Assembly (NCBI GenBank): GCA_965140395.1 | Contig: OZ223207.1 | Location: 186,001 to 250,000 of the forward strand | Direction of reading: 5' to 3' | DNA from: Parvibaculum sp002684405 | GTDB taxonomy: Bacteria > Pseudomonadota > Alphaproteobacteria > Parvibaculales > Parvibaculaceae | DNA length: 64,000 nucleotides | Part shown: positions 17,627-26,841 of the stretch, piece by piece | How the letters are laid out: every line of letters begins with the position of its first letter | How positions within the stretch are numbered: position 1 is the first letter of the stretch | Notes under the pieces: generated by a model | What the model was told of the DNA's origin: nothing | What the model saw: only the letters and a program-made list of their open reading frames with translations | Database searches by the model: none | Position numbers and translations under genes: made by a program

Positions 17627-19444
17627 GTGGATGTGGCCGATAAAGAGGCCGGCAATCGCGAAAGCGGGGCCGGGGAGCCGAATATAGTGGACGGAGTGGA
17701 AGCTGCCGCCGCGGATATGAATTTCTCCGCGGTGGTCGATGCCGTCTACACCTATGCCTCCGACCCCTATCACTGGGAGGAGATGACGCGCTTCCTCAGG
17801 CAGATCGAGCTGGGCGAGGAGCAGCCGGACATGGCTGCCTCGGTGGAAAATATCCGGTCGCATCTGGAACGCGCGCAGGAGATCGCAGGTCGGCTCCATG
17901 GCGAACAGGCGGAGGAGGATATCTCCCGGTCCTATGCCTATCTCGTTTTCGGGCGAAACAGGCGGGTGCTTGCCCGCTCGCGTGGCGCGGAGGTTTTTCT
18001 GGCGCCCTATGCGGCGCAGGGTATGTCGCCGGGCGCGCGGCTTTCCTTTTCGATGCCGGAGAACGAGGCAAGGCTGGGCGAGGTGATCGGGCAGCTCCAA
18101 TCCACGGCGGATGGATTGCCCCTGCTGTTCCGTCTTTACGACGAGGCGGGAGACGAGTCGGTTGTCGGCTATGCGGTGCCGGAAGCCAACCTTCCGCGTG
18201 GTCTGCGCGATGCGATTTCGCTGCCGATGGAAGAGCGTGACGGGGCGATAGCCATTATCGCGCCGGAACCGGACCCGCCCGCGCGGCGCAACCATGTCTT
18301 TCGCCGGGCGCTGGGCCTCAGCCGCGCTGAAGCAAGGCTGGCCTCGCATCTCCAGGAAGGGCTGTCGCTGAAGGAGGCGTCCGAGGATCTCGGCGTCACC
18401 GTCAATACCGCCCGGAACCAGCTCAAAAGCATCTTCGAGAAACTCGGCATCAACCGGCAGAGCGATCTCGTCCGGCATCTGACGCAGTTGAGCCAGCTAT
18501 CCGCCTATATCCGCTTCGGAACCGAGGAAGAGGCGAAAATCGCAGGTTTCGGGAAGGCCATTCACGATGTGCCGCACCGTTTCGTCGAGTTGAATGACGG
18601 GCGGCGCATTGCCTATCGCGTTTATGGCCGTCTCAACGGAACGCCCGTGGTGCTGATGCAAAGCTCGCTCAGAAGCAGCCTGGTCTGGCACAGGGAGGCG
18701 CAATCGGCCGCGGAACTCGGCGTCAGGCTGATCGTTATCGAGCGGCCGGGGACCGGTTATTCGACCGCCGATCCCGAGATGACATTCGAAAGCGCGGCGC
18801 GCGATGTCGAGGAATGGGCGGACAAGATCGGGCTTGAAAGGTTCTCCCTGCTGACGCGGTCGTCCTCCGCGCCTTTCGGGCTCGCGGTTGCCGCGCGCAT
18901 GGGATCGCGCATCGTGAAATACATGATGGTGGCGCCGCGTTTCGGGGCGCCGGAAGGCGAGCCGGGGCGGCGCGGCATGCTCGGCTATTTCTTCAGCAAT
19001 CTGCGCCGCTATCCCTGGTTGCTTGATTCAACGCTTTTCATTCTGCGGGCCAAGATGTCCCGGCGTTTCATGCGGCCGCTGGTTTTCAGTTTTTTCGAGC
19101 AGTCGCCGCGAGACATCGCCTATCTGGAGGACGAACCGGACCTGGTGGAAGACATGATCGACGCCGTGATGGAATCGGTGGCGCTGACCTATAGCGGGCT
19201 GCTGAGGGAATCTGCGCTTTTTCTGGAGGGCGTGAACATCGATCTGACGGGGCTTTCCGCGCCGCTTCACATCTGGCATGGGGAAGAAGACCGGATCGTG
19301 CCGCTGGCGGAACTTCGGCGCCGGATCGACGAGATGAAGCTCGAGCTTGCCGAATTCCGCACCATAGCGGGTGAGGGGCATGCCGTGGTCTCGCGTCTCC
19401 ACCGGGAGGTTCTGGAAGCGCTTGTCGGAGACGGTGCCGGTTAG
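17627..19444 (+). CDS. LuxR-type DNA-binding regulator fused to an alpha/beta-hydrolase domain
   Basis: A 605-residue fusion. Residues 30-200 form an uncharacterised N-terminal sensor-like region. Residues 226-285 are a LuxR-type helix-turn-helix (FRRALGLSRAEARLASHLQ, then TVNTARNQLKSIFEKLG). Residues 315-600 are an alpha/beta-hydrolase fold. The triad residues appear retained (Ser412, Asp555 in HGEEDRIVPL, His585 in GEGHAVV), but the elbow reads T-R-S-S-S rather than G-x-S-x-G and the oxyanion HG is missing. It may therefore sense a ligand rather than hydrolyse one. The start is a GTG at 17627, with GTG 17633 as an alternative. The gene is monocistronic. Confidence 0.8.
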   Translation: MDVADKEAGNRESGAGEPNIVDGVEAAAADMNFSAVVDAVYTYASDPYHWEEMTRFLRQIELGEEQPDMAASVENIRSHLERAQEIAGRLHGEQAEEDISRSYAYLVFGRNRRVLARSRGAEVFLAPYAAQGMSPGARLSFSMPENEARLGEVIGQLQSTADGLPLLFRLYDEAGDESVVGYAVPEANLPRGLRDAISLPMEERDGAIAIIAPEPDPPARRNHVFRRALGLSRAEARLASHLQEGLSLKEASEDLGVTVNTARNQLKSIFEKLGINRQSDLVRHLTQLSQLSAYIRFGTEEEAKIAGFGKAIHDVPHRFVELNDGRRIAYRVYGRLNGTPVVLMQSSLRSSLVWHREAQSAAELGVRLIVIERPGTGYSTADPEMTFESAARDVEEWADKIGLERFSLLTRSSSAPFGLAVAARMGSRIVKYMMVAPRFGAPEGEPGRRGMLGYFFSNLRRYPWLLDSTLFILRAKMSRRFMRPLVFSFFEQSPRDIAYLEDEPDLVEDMIDAVMESVALTYSGLLRESALFLEGVNIDLTGLSAPLHIWHGEEDRIVPLAELRRRIDEMKLELAEFRTIAGEGHAVVSRLHREVLEALVGDGAG

Positions 19445-19585
19445 GCAACGCCCTCCGGCCGCCGGGCAGCTCCGGCGATTTATGGTCCATTTGCACTATT
19501 AAGCCGTGTGCCTCAGCCACTTACCAATTGTCGCATGCCGGCGGACGGACATGGGGTGCCGTCCGGGCAATGGAGACAATGGGTC

Positions 19586-20056
19586 ATGAAAAAGATCGCG
19601 ATTGCAGGTTTTGCAGCGGGGCTGGCGGTGACGCTGGCCGGGTGCCAGACAACGGGTATCGGCGGGGCGAACACGGCGGCCTCCTATATGGGCGCGGCCA
19701 ATGCGGCCAGCGGGGCCTATATGGGCGGCGGCGGTGCGCCGGCTGGTTCCACCATGGCGGCCTCGCAGGTGGATGACGGCAAGAAGAGCTGCGAGCAGCT
19801 CCGGGCTGAAATCGAAGAAACGCAGGCTATCGAACAGGCGGCGAGTTCGGATGCGTCGAGCGCCGCGATGACGTCGACCGTGTCGAATGTGGCGACGTCT
19901 TTCGTCGGCTATTTCGGGGGTGTGGGCGCCATGCAGGCCACGAACGCGGCCGGGCAGCTCACCGGGCAGCAAAAGGCCCAGGCCGAGCAGCGTGCCCGCG
20001 ACGCAGGCGTTCGCCGCCAGGTGCTGACAGGGATCTATCAGGGAAAGAACTGCTGA
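19586..20056 (+). CDS. Small lipoprotein of unknown function
   Basis: A 156-residue lipoprotein: signal KKIAIAGFAAGLAVTLAGC with a clear LAGC lipobox, so the mature N-terminal Cys is lipidated. The next 45 residues are Gly/Ala/Ser-rich, then come a charged helical stretch (KSCEQLRAEIEETQAIEQ), a small hydrophobic Gly-rich segment (SFVGYFGGVGAMQATNA) and a basic C-terminus. Cys in KSCEQ and the terminal NC could form a disulfide. No family recognised. The ATG at 19586 follows a weak GGG site; an upstream ATG at 19508 would add a polar extension before the signal. Confidence 0.75.
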   Translation: MKKIAIAGFAAGLAVTLAGCQTTGIGGANTAASYMGAANAASGAYMGGGGAPAGSTMAASQVDDGKKSCEQLRAEIEETQAIEQAASSDASSAAMTSTVSNVATSFVGYFGGVGAMQATNAAGQLTGQQKAQAEQRARDAGVRRQVLTGIYQGKNC

Positions 20057-20172
20057 AGCTGGGGATGGCGTCGACGGTATCCGCGGGCTGCCGTCCGGCG
20101 TGACACCCGAACGCCCACCCCTGGCGGCATGCGGATGGGAGGGGAAGCGCTTGCGCTTCCCCTCTTTCCATA

Positions 20173-21708
20173 TCAGCGTTCGCGGACTTCGAGGCCGAGA
20201 TCGCGGACCTTGCGGTACAGCGTGGAGCGGCCGATGCCCAGACGGCGGGCGACTTCGGTCATGTGGCCGCGATATTTCTCGATGGCGAGGCGGATCATTT
20301 CCGCCTCGATATCCTCAAGCTTGCGCACATTGCCTGCATCGTCGGTGACGGAAATGCCGTCTACGAAGTTGGAGCGGGCAAAATCGGCCAGCGTGTGCTG
20401 CTGCGGTGCGGGCTGCGGGCGATAGGCCGGCTGCTCGGCGGCAACAGGCGCCGCCGCCGGCGCCTCGTTGTAATAGTCCGGTTGCGGGGCAGGGGCCGGA
20501 GAGGCGGACGCTTCGGCATAGCCGCCGATCATGCTGGCGACCTGCGGGAAATCGTCCACGTTCAGGCTTTCGCCGTCCGCCAGCACGATCGCACGGAAGA
20601 CCGTGTTTTCGATCTGCCGCACATTGCCCGGCCAGTCGAAGGCGCGCAGCATGGCCAGCGCCTGATCGGAGATGCCGATCACCTGCTTGTTTTCCTCCGC
20701 GGCGAGGCGTCGAACGAAATGCGCGACGAGTTCGGGAATGTCTTCCTTGCGTTCGCGCAGCGGCGGCACATGGATGGGGAAGACGTTCAGCCGGTAATAG
20801 AGGTCCTCGCGGAAGCGGCCTTCCTTGACCATTTCGAGCAGGTCGCGGTTCGTCGCCGAGATCAGACGGATATCGACCTTGACCGGCTTCTTGGAGCCGA
20901 CCGGATCGACTTCGCCCTGCTGCAGGGCACGCAGGAGTTTTACCTGCATGTCGAGCGGCAGTTCGCCGATTTCATCGAGGAAGAGCGTGCCGCCATTGGC
21001 TTCCTGGAATTTGCCGGCATGCTTGTCGGCAGCGCCCGTGAAGGCGCCTTTTTCATGGCCGAAGAGAATGCTCTCGACGAGATTTTCCGGGATGGCGCCG
21101 CAGTTCACGGTCACGAAGGGTTTGCCGGCCCGATCGCTCTCGCCCTGAATGGCCGAGGCGATCAGCTCCTTGCCGACGCCGGATTCGCCTTCGATGAGGA
21201 TCGGAATGTTGGACTGCGCGGCGCGCTTGCCGAGACGGATGACGTTTTCCATCGCCTTGCTGGAGGCGATGAGGTCTTCGAAGGTGAGTTTGCCCTGCTG
21301 CTTCTTCTGCAAACGGGAGATTTCACCCGTCAGCGCGTTGACCTTGAGCGCGTTGCGGATCGACACATGCAGGCGTTCGGGGCTGACGGGTTTCACCACG
21401 AAATCCGTCGCGCCCGCGCGCATGACATTCACCACCGTCTCGATGCCGCCATGGGCGGTCAGCACGATGACCGGCAGGTTGGGCTTTTGCGGGGTGACGC
21501 GCTCCAGTACTTCAAGGCCGCCCACGCCCGGCATGACCAGGTCGAGTACCATGAGCGATATTTCCGAGCCCGACGGTCCCTGAAGATAGTCGAGGGCAGC
21601 CTCGCCGCTCTCCACGGGCACCGCGCGATAGCCGTCGCGCTTCACCACTTCTTCCAGGATGCGGCGCTGAGCGGGATCGTCGTCCACGATCAGAATCGAT
21701 TGTGTCAT
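20173..21708 (-). CDS. Sigma54-dependent response regulator (NtrC family)
   Basis: A 511-residue regulator with three parts. Residues 1-125 are a receiver domain with acidic residues at 9-11, phosphoacceptor Asp56, Thr84 and Lys106. Residues about 140-385 are the AAA+ sigma54-activation domain with Walker A GESGVGKEL, the GAFTGA loop (EKGAFTGAADKHAGK) and Walker B LFLDEIGEL. The C-terminus is a Fis-type helix-turn-helix (RRLGIGRSTLYRKVRDLGL). A Pro/Ala-rich linker of about 50 residues precedes the helix-turn-helix. No histidine kinase gene is nearby, so it is an orphan. It is divergent from the OmpA-like lipoprotein gene. Confidence 0.92.
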   Translation of the reverse strand: MTQSILIVDDDPAQRRILEEVVKRDGYRAVPVESGEAALDYLQGPSGSEISLMVLDLVMPGVGGLEVLERVTPQKPNLPVIVLTAHGGIETVVNVMRAGATDFVVKPVSPERLHVSIRNALKVNALTGEISRLQKKQQGKLTFEDLIASSKAMENVIRLGKRAAQSNIPILIEGESGVGKELIASAIQGESDRAGKPFVTVNCGAIPENLVESILFGHEKGAFTGAADKHAGKFQEANGGTLFLDEIGELPLDMQVKLLRALQQGEVDPVGSKKPVKVDIRLISATNRDLLEMVKEGRFREDLYYRLNVFPIHVPPLRERKEDIPELVAHFVRRLAAEENKQVIGISDQALAMLRAFDWPGNVRQIENTVFRAIVLADGESLNVDDFPQVASMIGGYAEASASPAPAPQPDYYNEAPAAAPVAAEQPAYRPQPAPQQHTLADFARSNFVDGISVTDDAGNVRKLEDIEAEMIRLAIEKYRGHMTEVARRLGIGRSTLYRKVRDLGLEVRER

Positions 21709-22082
21709 TCTCGTCCTCGATTATGGGCAGTCCCGCTACTTGGTTCGGGAGATGGCCTTGGCTCAGGCTCTATACTGGGGTGCATTGGTAAAAGGCCGCT
21801 TAATCCCGGGACACGAAGTGCCAAAAAGGGGCGATTCTGTAAAAGGACAGCATTACTGACCTAATATGACGCTAATTTGGGCGGATATTATGGAATTTGA
21901 GCATTCGTTAATGCCGCACTGTGGCCGCCACGGCACGACTGACGCAGAAATGTCATATCGACTGCGATAGCTGTTGAAGGGATTGGGGATTCCTGCAACC
22001 AATTGACCGAGCGCTTTCCAGAATGGGCCGGTCCTAGGACGGCCTATGCGGGGGCATGTGCGAAATAGTGACGGAGATGGGG
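21709..22082. other. Intergenic region between divergent regulator and lipoprotein genes
   Basis: About 374 bases, AT-richer than its surroundings between 21850 and 21930. It must hold the promoters of both genes. TTGACC at 22003 has no well-spaced -10 partner and no sigma54 TGGC-N-TTGC pair was found. No open frame or stable hairpin was recognised. Confidence 0.5.
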
Positions 22083-22925
22083 ATGAAAATCTTTTCCCGG
22101 CTGACGGCGTTGGCCTCCCTCCTTGTGTTGGCAGGCTGCGGCACCTGGACGGCCGAATCCTACCTGCATGAGGACATTCAGGGAGATACGTTCAACGCGT
22201 GCCTCGCGCGCGAATATCAGGATCGCGCCACGTCCGAGGCTTATGTGGATTGCAACTGGGTGGACACTGCCCAGATCGTGAAGAAGGGTCGTGCCGCTGC
22301 GGCCGGCCAGAATGTGATGCCGTACGATCCGGCCACCATGGGCGTTCTGCCGGGCGATCTCCCGGAACTTCAGGATGCTCGTCAGAAGCTGCTCGCAGCT
22401 CTCGACGATGGCGGACGCACGAGCGAACGTGCCTGCGCCTGCGCCAAGGCGCAGCGTTATTATGATGGCTGGGTGGAACAGGCGAGCGACAACAAGCTCG
22501 GCGAAAACGGTTCCTGGCTCGGTGGCGAAGGTGGTCCGGTGCAGCCGGGTCGCGTGGAAGCCGAGAAGGCCGCTTTCTGGGAAGCTCTGACCGACTGCCA
22601 GAAGAAGGCTGCCGGCCCCTGGACCATCTATTTCGGTTTCGACAAGTACAACCTGACGCCGGAAGCCCAGGCCGTGATCGACCAGATCGTGTCCGAGACT
22701 TCCACGCCGCTGGCTGTGGTTGGTCACACCGATACGTCCGGTTCCAACGCCTACAACCAGGCTCTCGGCCAGCGTCGTGCCGACTCGGTTGCCGGTGCTC
22801 TTTCCGCTCAGGGCAAGGAACTGTGCGAGAAGGCTTCGAAGGGCGAAACGGACCTCGCCGTGCAGACCGGCGACGGTGTGCGTGAGCCGCTCAACCGCCG
22901 CGCGGTTGTGACGACCTGCCAGTAA
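22083..22925 (+). CDS. OmpA-family outer-membrane lipoprotein
   Basis: A 280-residue lipoprotein: signal and lipobox in ALASLLVLAGC (Cys18 lipidated), a Cys-containing N-terminal region of about 170 residues, then an OmpA-like peptidoglycan-binding domain (about 180-280) with IYFGFDKYNLTPEAQAVID, VVGHTDTSGSNAYNQALGQR and REPLNRRAVVT. It anchors the outer membrane to the cell wall. Codons CGT, GGT and GCT are more frequent than in neighbours, suggesting high expression. The start is chosen at the ATG with GGAG 6 bases upstream. A strong terminator follows. Confidence 0.88.
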   Translation: MKIFSRLTALASLLVLAGCGTWTAESYLHEDIQGDTFNACLAREYQDRATSEAYVDCNWVDTAQIVKKGRAAAAGQNVMPYDPATMGVLPGDLPELQDARQKLLAALDDGGRTSERACACAKAQRYYDGWVEQASDNKLGENGSWLGGEGGPVQPGRVEAEKAAFWEALTDCQKKAAGPWTIYFGFDKYNLTPEAQAVIDQIVSETSTPLAVVGHTDTSGSNAYNQALGQRRADSVAGALSAQGKELCEKASKGETDLAVQTGDGVREPLNRRAVVTTCQ

Positions 22926-22949
22926 AACGGTAGCGTTATCGAAAAGATC

Positions 22950-22981
22950 GGGCCCCGGCAGTGATGCCGGGGCCCTTTTTT
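22950..22981 (+). terminator. Terminator of the OmpA-like gene
   Basis: An 11-bp perfect GC stem (GGGCCCCGGCA with its complement) around a GTGA tetraloop, followed by TTTTTT. It ends the lipoprotein transcript 25 bases after the stop. Confidence 0.95.
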
Positions 22982-23146
22982 GTGCGGGTTCCGCTCCGTT
23001 GCGCCGGTACCCTGCAGGGCGGCGTCATTAAATTACCGCGCTTTCGTTGAAGGCTTGTGCCGGGCGCTCAATATAGGATTGAGTGTCCTTGTCGCCCCTT
23101 CCGCCGCTTGCGCCTTTTTTGTCCAGTTACCCGGAGCCGCCCCACC

Positions 23147-24982
23147 ATGAGTAACCTCTCCCCCCAGGAAGCCGCCGGTCTGCCCAATGCGGCCAATGAC
23201 GACCTGTCGCTCGGCAAATTGCCGGTCTGGGACCTTGCCGATCTTTATGCCGGGCCGGACGCGCCGGAGGTGTCGCGCGATTTCAGGCGGGCGGAGGAGG
23301 CGGCCCAAACCTTCGCCGCCAATTTCCGCGGACGGGTGGAGGAGATCGCATCCTCTCCGCGTGGCGGGGACGTGCTGGCGTCGATGATCGCGACCTATGA
23401 GACGATCGAGGATCTGCTCGGGCGGCTCATCTCCTATGCGGGGCTTCTCTATGCGGGCAACAGCGTCGATCCTGCGCGGGCGAAGTTCTATGGCGATACG
23501 CAGGAGCGCGTGACCGCGATTTCCACGGAGCTTCTTTTCTTCACGCTGGAACTCAACCGGATCGAGGATGACGTGATGGAGCGCGCGCTGGAGAGCCCGG
23601 CGCTGGCGCATTACGAACCCTGGCTGCGCGACCTCAGGGCAATGCGGCCCTATCAGCTTTCCGACGAGGTCGAGACCCTGCTGCACGAGAAAAGCGTCTC
23701 GGGGCATGCCGCATGGAGCCGCCTTTTCGACGAGACCATGGCGCGACTCACTTTCGAAATCGATGGCGAGAAACTTCAGCTGGAAGGCGCGCTGCACCGG
23801 CTTTCCGACAAGGACCAAGCCACGCGCGAAAAGGCTGCTCATGCGCTTTCCGCCGTGTTCGCGGAGAATGCGGGCCTTTTCACGCTTGTCACCAATACGC
23901 TGGCAAAGGACAAGGAAATCGAGGACCGCAAACGCGGGTTCACCGATATTGCCCAGTCCCGCCACATCGCCAACCGCGTGGAGCCGGAAGTGGTCGAGGC
24001 GCTGGTGGGCGCCGTGGCGGCCGCCTATCCGCGCCTGTCGCATCGCTATTATGCGATGAAGGCGAAATGGCTCGGCGTCGACCGTCTGGAATATTGGGAC
24101 CGCAATGCGCCGCTGCCGGAAACGGATGACGAGGTCATCTCATGGGACCGGGCGCGCGACACCGTGCTGGAGGCCTATGGCGGGTTCACGCCGGAGATGG
24201 CGCGAATCGCCACGCCGTTTTTCGAAAAGGGCTGGATCGATGCGCCGCTCAGGCCCGGCAAGGCGTCCGGCGCCTTCGCACATCCGACCGTGCCGAGTGC
24301 GCATCCTTATGTGTTGCTCAACTATCAGGGCAAGACGCGCGATGTGATGACGCTTGCCCATGAACTCGGTCATGGCGTGCATCAGGTGCTGGCGGCAAAG
24401 CAGGGCGCGCTGATGGCCGATACGCCGCTGACGCTTGCCGAAACCGCCAGCGTCTTCGGCGAGATGCTGACCTTCCGCAAGCTGCTGGCGGGGGCGAGCG
24501 ATCCGGCGCGGCGCAAGGCGATGCTGGCGGGCAAGGTCGAGGACATGCTCAACACCGTGGTCCGTCAGATCGCTTTCTACAGTTTCGAGCGGCGCATCCA
24601 TGAAGCGCGGCGCGAGGGCGAGTTGACCTCCGAAGACATCGGCCGCATCTGGATGGATGTGCAGGGTGAAAGTCTCGGTCCGGCGATCCATCTCGGCGAG
24701 GGGTACGAGCATTACTGGTGCTACATCTCGCACTTCATCCATTCGCCCTTTTACGTCTACGCCTATGCGTTCGGCGATTGCCTCGTGAATTCGCTCTATG
24801 CGGTCTATGAGCGCGCGCCGGAGGGCTTTGCGGAGCGCTATATGCAGATGCTGGCGGCGGGCGGAACGCTGCGCCACAAGGAACTTCTGGCGCCTTTCGG
24901 TCTCGATGCGAGCGACCCTGCCTTCTGGCAGCAGGGGCTTTCGGTGATCGAACGCTTCATCGACGAGCTGGAGACGCTTTGA
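23147..24982 (+). CDS. pepF: Oligoendopeptidase F (M3 family metallopeptidase)
   Basis: A 611-residue zinc peptidase of the M3B family, cleaving short peptides in the cytoplasm. The zinc site HELGHGVHQ (about residues 404-412) is intact, with the downstream Glu ligand in LAETASVFGEML. Other family segments are EHYWCYISHFIHSPFYVYAY and the Ala-rich C-terminus. The start is the ATG at 23147 with GGAG 10 bases upstream. It overlaps the next gene by one base (TGATG), so the peptidase and the ABC1 kinase-like protein are translationally coupled. Confidence 0.92.
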   Translation: MSNLSPQEAAGLPNAANDDLSLGKLPVWDLADLYAGPDAPEVSRDFRRAEEAAQTFAANFRGRVEEIASSPRGGDVLASMIATYETIEDLLGRLISYAGLLYAGNSVDPARAKFYGDTQERVTAISTELLFFTLELNRIEDDVMERALESPALAHYEPWLRDLRAMRPYQLSDEVETLLHEKSVSGHAAWSRLFDETMARLTFEIDGEKLQLEGALHRLSDKDQATREKAAHALSAVFAENAGLFTLVTNTLAKDKEIEDRKRGFTDIAQSRHIANRVEPEVVEALVGAVAAAYPRLSHRYYAMKAKWLGVDRLEYWDRNAPLPETDDEVISWDRARDTVLEAYGGFTPEMARIATPFFEKGWIDAPLRPGKASGAFAHPTVPSAHPYVLLNYQGKTRDVMTLAHELGHGVHQVLAAKQGALMADTPLTLAETASVFGEMLTFRKLLAGASDPARRKAMLAGKVEDMLNTVVRQIAFYSFERRIHEARREGELTSEDIGRIWMDVQGESLGPAIHLGEGYEHYWCYISHFIHSPFYVYAYAFGDCLVNSLYAVYERAPEGFAERYMQMLAAGGTLRHKELLAPFGLDASDPAFWQQGLSVIERFIDELETL

Positions 24983-26412
24983 TGGCGGATCGGCCTTCCG
25001 GCGACGGAGACCGCCCGGCACGGGATGCGGAAGGCAATCGCCTCGGGCGGCGGCTGCAGCGTTATGCGCAGGTCGGCGGCGGCATGAGCGGCGTTGCCGC
25101 GCGGCTCGTAGGCAACCGGCTTTTCGGTGACAGGCTCAACGAGAGTACGGCGCGCGAGCTGCGCGAGGCGCTGGGCGGCATGAAGGGGCCGATCATGAAG
25201 ATCGCTCAGCTTCTGTCCTCCATTCCCGAAGCCGTGCCGAAAGAATTTGCCGAAGAACTGTCGCAACTCCAGTCCTCCGCCCCGCCCATGGGCTGGCCCT
25301 TCGTAAAGCGCCGCATGCGTGCCGAACTCGGCGCCGACTGGCAATCGCATTTCAAGTCTTTCGAGCGCGATGCGGCGTTTGCGGCGTCGCTGGGCCAGGT
25401 GCATCGCGCAGTGGCGCCGGACGGGCGCGAAGTCGTTTCCAAGCTGCAATATCCGGACATGCAGTCCGCGGTGGAGGCCGATCTCAGCCAGTTGCGTGTG
25501 CTGTTGCAGATCTTTCGCCGCGTGGACAGTGCGATCGACACGCGGGAAATCTATCAGGAACTGTCCGAAAGGCTGCGCGAGGAACTCGATTACGAGCGCG
25601 AGGCGGCGCATATGCGGCTTTACGATCTCATCTTCGAGGCCGATCCGCGTATCATCGTGCCGGAGCCCGTGCCGGAACTGAGCACGAAGCGGCTGCTGAC
25701 CATGACGCGGCTCGATGGCGAGCCGATCCTGTCCTTCCGCGATCATCCGCTGGAAGACCGCAACGAGATTGCGCGCTCCATGTTCGCGGCCTGGTGGCAT
25801 CCCTTCGCACGCTATGGCGTCATCCATGGCGATCCGCATCTGGGCAACTACACGGTGCGGACGCAGGACGACGTGCCGGCCCAGAGCAACACCAACAAGA
25901 ACGGCGCCAGCGAGAGCGGTTGGGCGATCAACCTGCTTGACTATGGATGCATCCGCATCTTCCCGCCGGCCTTCGTCGCGGGCGTGATCGAGCTCTACCA
26001 CGCCATCGCGGCGGATGATCGCGACCGGGCCGCGGCGGCCTATGAGCGCTGGGGCTTTACCGGGCTCAACAATGAGATGATCGACACGCTCAATATCTGG
26101 GCGAAGTTCATCTATGGGCCGCTGCTGGACGACCGGGTCCGCTCGATTGCCGACGGGGTGAGCCCGGCCGAATATGGCCGCAAGGAAGCCTATCGCGTGC
26201 ATCAGGCGCTGAAGGAACTCGGGCCCGTGACGCCACCGCGCGAATTCGTCTTCATGGACCGGGCGGCAATCGGCCTCGGGGCGGTGTTCCTGCATCTGGA
26301 TGCGGAGCTGAATTTCCACGAAATGTTCATGGAGGCGATCGAGGGCTTCGACGTGGCGGCGCTTGAGGCGCGCCAGCGCGAGGCGCTCGACGCGGCGGGT
26401 GTTCCAGCCTGA
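24982..26412 (+). CDS. ABC1/UbiB-family protein kinase-like protein
   Basis: A 476-residue member of the ABC1 (AarF/UbiB/ADCK) atypical kinase family. The diagnostic N-terminal K-x-x-Q region reads GPIMKIAQLLSSIPEAVP. The Ala-rich loop is in AAFAASLGQVHRAV, the invariant Lys lies in VVSKLQYPDM, the catalytic-loop motif is VIHGDPHLGNYTV and the metal Asp is in LLDYGCI. Relatives support ubiquinone synthesis or lipid homeostasis; COQ9-like and ubiX genes elsewhere in the window fit that theme. No membrane segment is obvious, so it may be a soluble ABC1 branch rather than UbiB itself. Confidence 0.85.
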   Translation: MADRPSGDGDRPARDAEGNRLGRRLQRYAQVGGGMSGVAARLVGNRLFGDRLNESTARELREALGGMKGPIMKIAQLLSSIPEAVPKEFAEELSQLQSSAPPMGWPFVKRRMRAELGADWQSHFKSFERDAAFAASLGQVHRAVAPDGREVVSKLQYPDMQSAVEADLSQLRVLLQIFRRVDSAIDTREIYQELSERLREELDYEREAAHMRLYDLIFEADPRIIVPEPVPELSTKRLLTMTRLDGEPILSFRDHPLEDRNEIARSMFAAWWHPFARYGVIHGDPHLGNYTVRTQDDVPAQSNTNKNGASESGWAINLLDYGCIRIFPPAFVAGVIELYHAIAADDRDRAAAAYERWGFTGLNNEMIDTLNIWAKFIYGPLLDDRVRSIADGVSPAEYGRKEAYRVHQALKELGPVTPPREFVFMDRAAIGLGAVFLHLDAELNFHEMFMEAIEGFDVAALEARQREALDAAGVPA

Positions 26413-26486
26413 CCGCCGTGAGGCTGCGTGAACGGAATTGCACAATAGGTTGAAGGGGTTTGGGCAAGAGCGGCCGGTCGATTTGC

Positions 26487-26514
26487 TTGCCGAGCGGAAC
26501 ACCTTTGCTATAGT
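26487..26514 (+). promoter_or_regulatory. Promoter of the COX subunit IV gene
   Basis: TTGCCG at 26487-26492 and TATAGT at 26509-26514, 16 bases apart. The same architecture appears before gapR. The leader is about 45 bases. Confidence 0.6.
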
Positions 26515-26566
26515 CCGCACGCTCTGAATACCGGTACGAGCAGAAAAATAGAGGGGCGTTACGCAG

Positions 26567-26713
26567 ATGGAAAAATTGGCTCAAGAGGGCTGGGGCGAGG
26601 AAATGGATGCGCAGGAGCATCTCGCCACCTATGAAGGCTTCATTACGTTCTCGAAGTACGGCACGGCTGCCGTGGCTCTTTTCGTAATCTTTCTGGCGAT
26701 CGTTACGCTCTGA
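26567..26713 (+). CDS. aa3-type cytochrome c oxidase subunit IV
   Basis: A 48-residue membrane protein. An acidic N-terminal half ends in EHLATYEGFITFSKYG, followed by one membrane helix (AAVALFVIFLAIVTL) reaching the C-terminus. This exactly fits the short bacterial aa3-oxidase subunit IV family, whose 'HxxTYxGFxxxxKY' pattern is conserved in Alphaproteobacteria, where the gene often precedes the transhydrogenase genes as here. The core oxidase subunits are not in the window. Confidence 0.88.
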   Translation: MEKLAQEGWGEEMDAQEHLATYEGFITFSKYGTAAVALFVIFLAIVTL

Positions 26714-26737
26714 TCGCCGAAGTTTGTGGGCGGGGAC

Positions 26738-26765
26738 TTGACGTTCTCGCTCACCTGTATATTTA
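26738..26765 (+). promoter_or_regulatory. Candidate promoter of the pnt operon
   Basis: TTGACG (26738-26743) and TATTTA (26760-26765) are 16 bases apart, between the COX subunit IV gene and pntA. The leader would be about 110 bases. Confidence 0.5.
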
Positions 26766-26818
26766 CGAATAATTCTAATTTGCGACTGGCTGCCCGTCCG
26801 GGGAGCCGGTCCCGCTTT

Positions 26819-26841
26819 GCGGACCTCGAGTTTCGGTCCGC
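26819..26841 (+). promoter_or_regulatory. Hairpin in the pntA leader
   Basis: GCGGACC and GGTCCGC form a perfect 7-bp stem around a 9-base loop about 40 bases before the pntA ATG. No T-run follows, so it is not a terminator. It could stabilise or regulate the mRNA. Confidence 0.35.
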
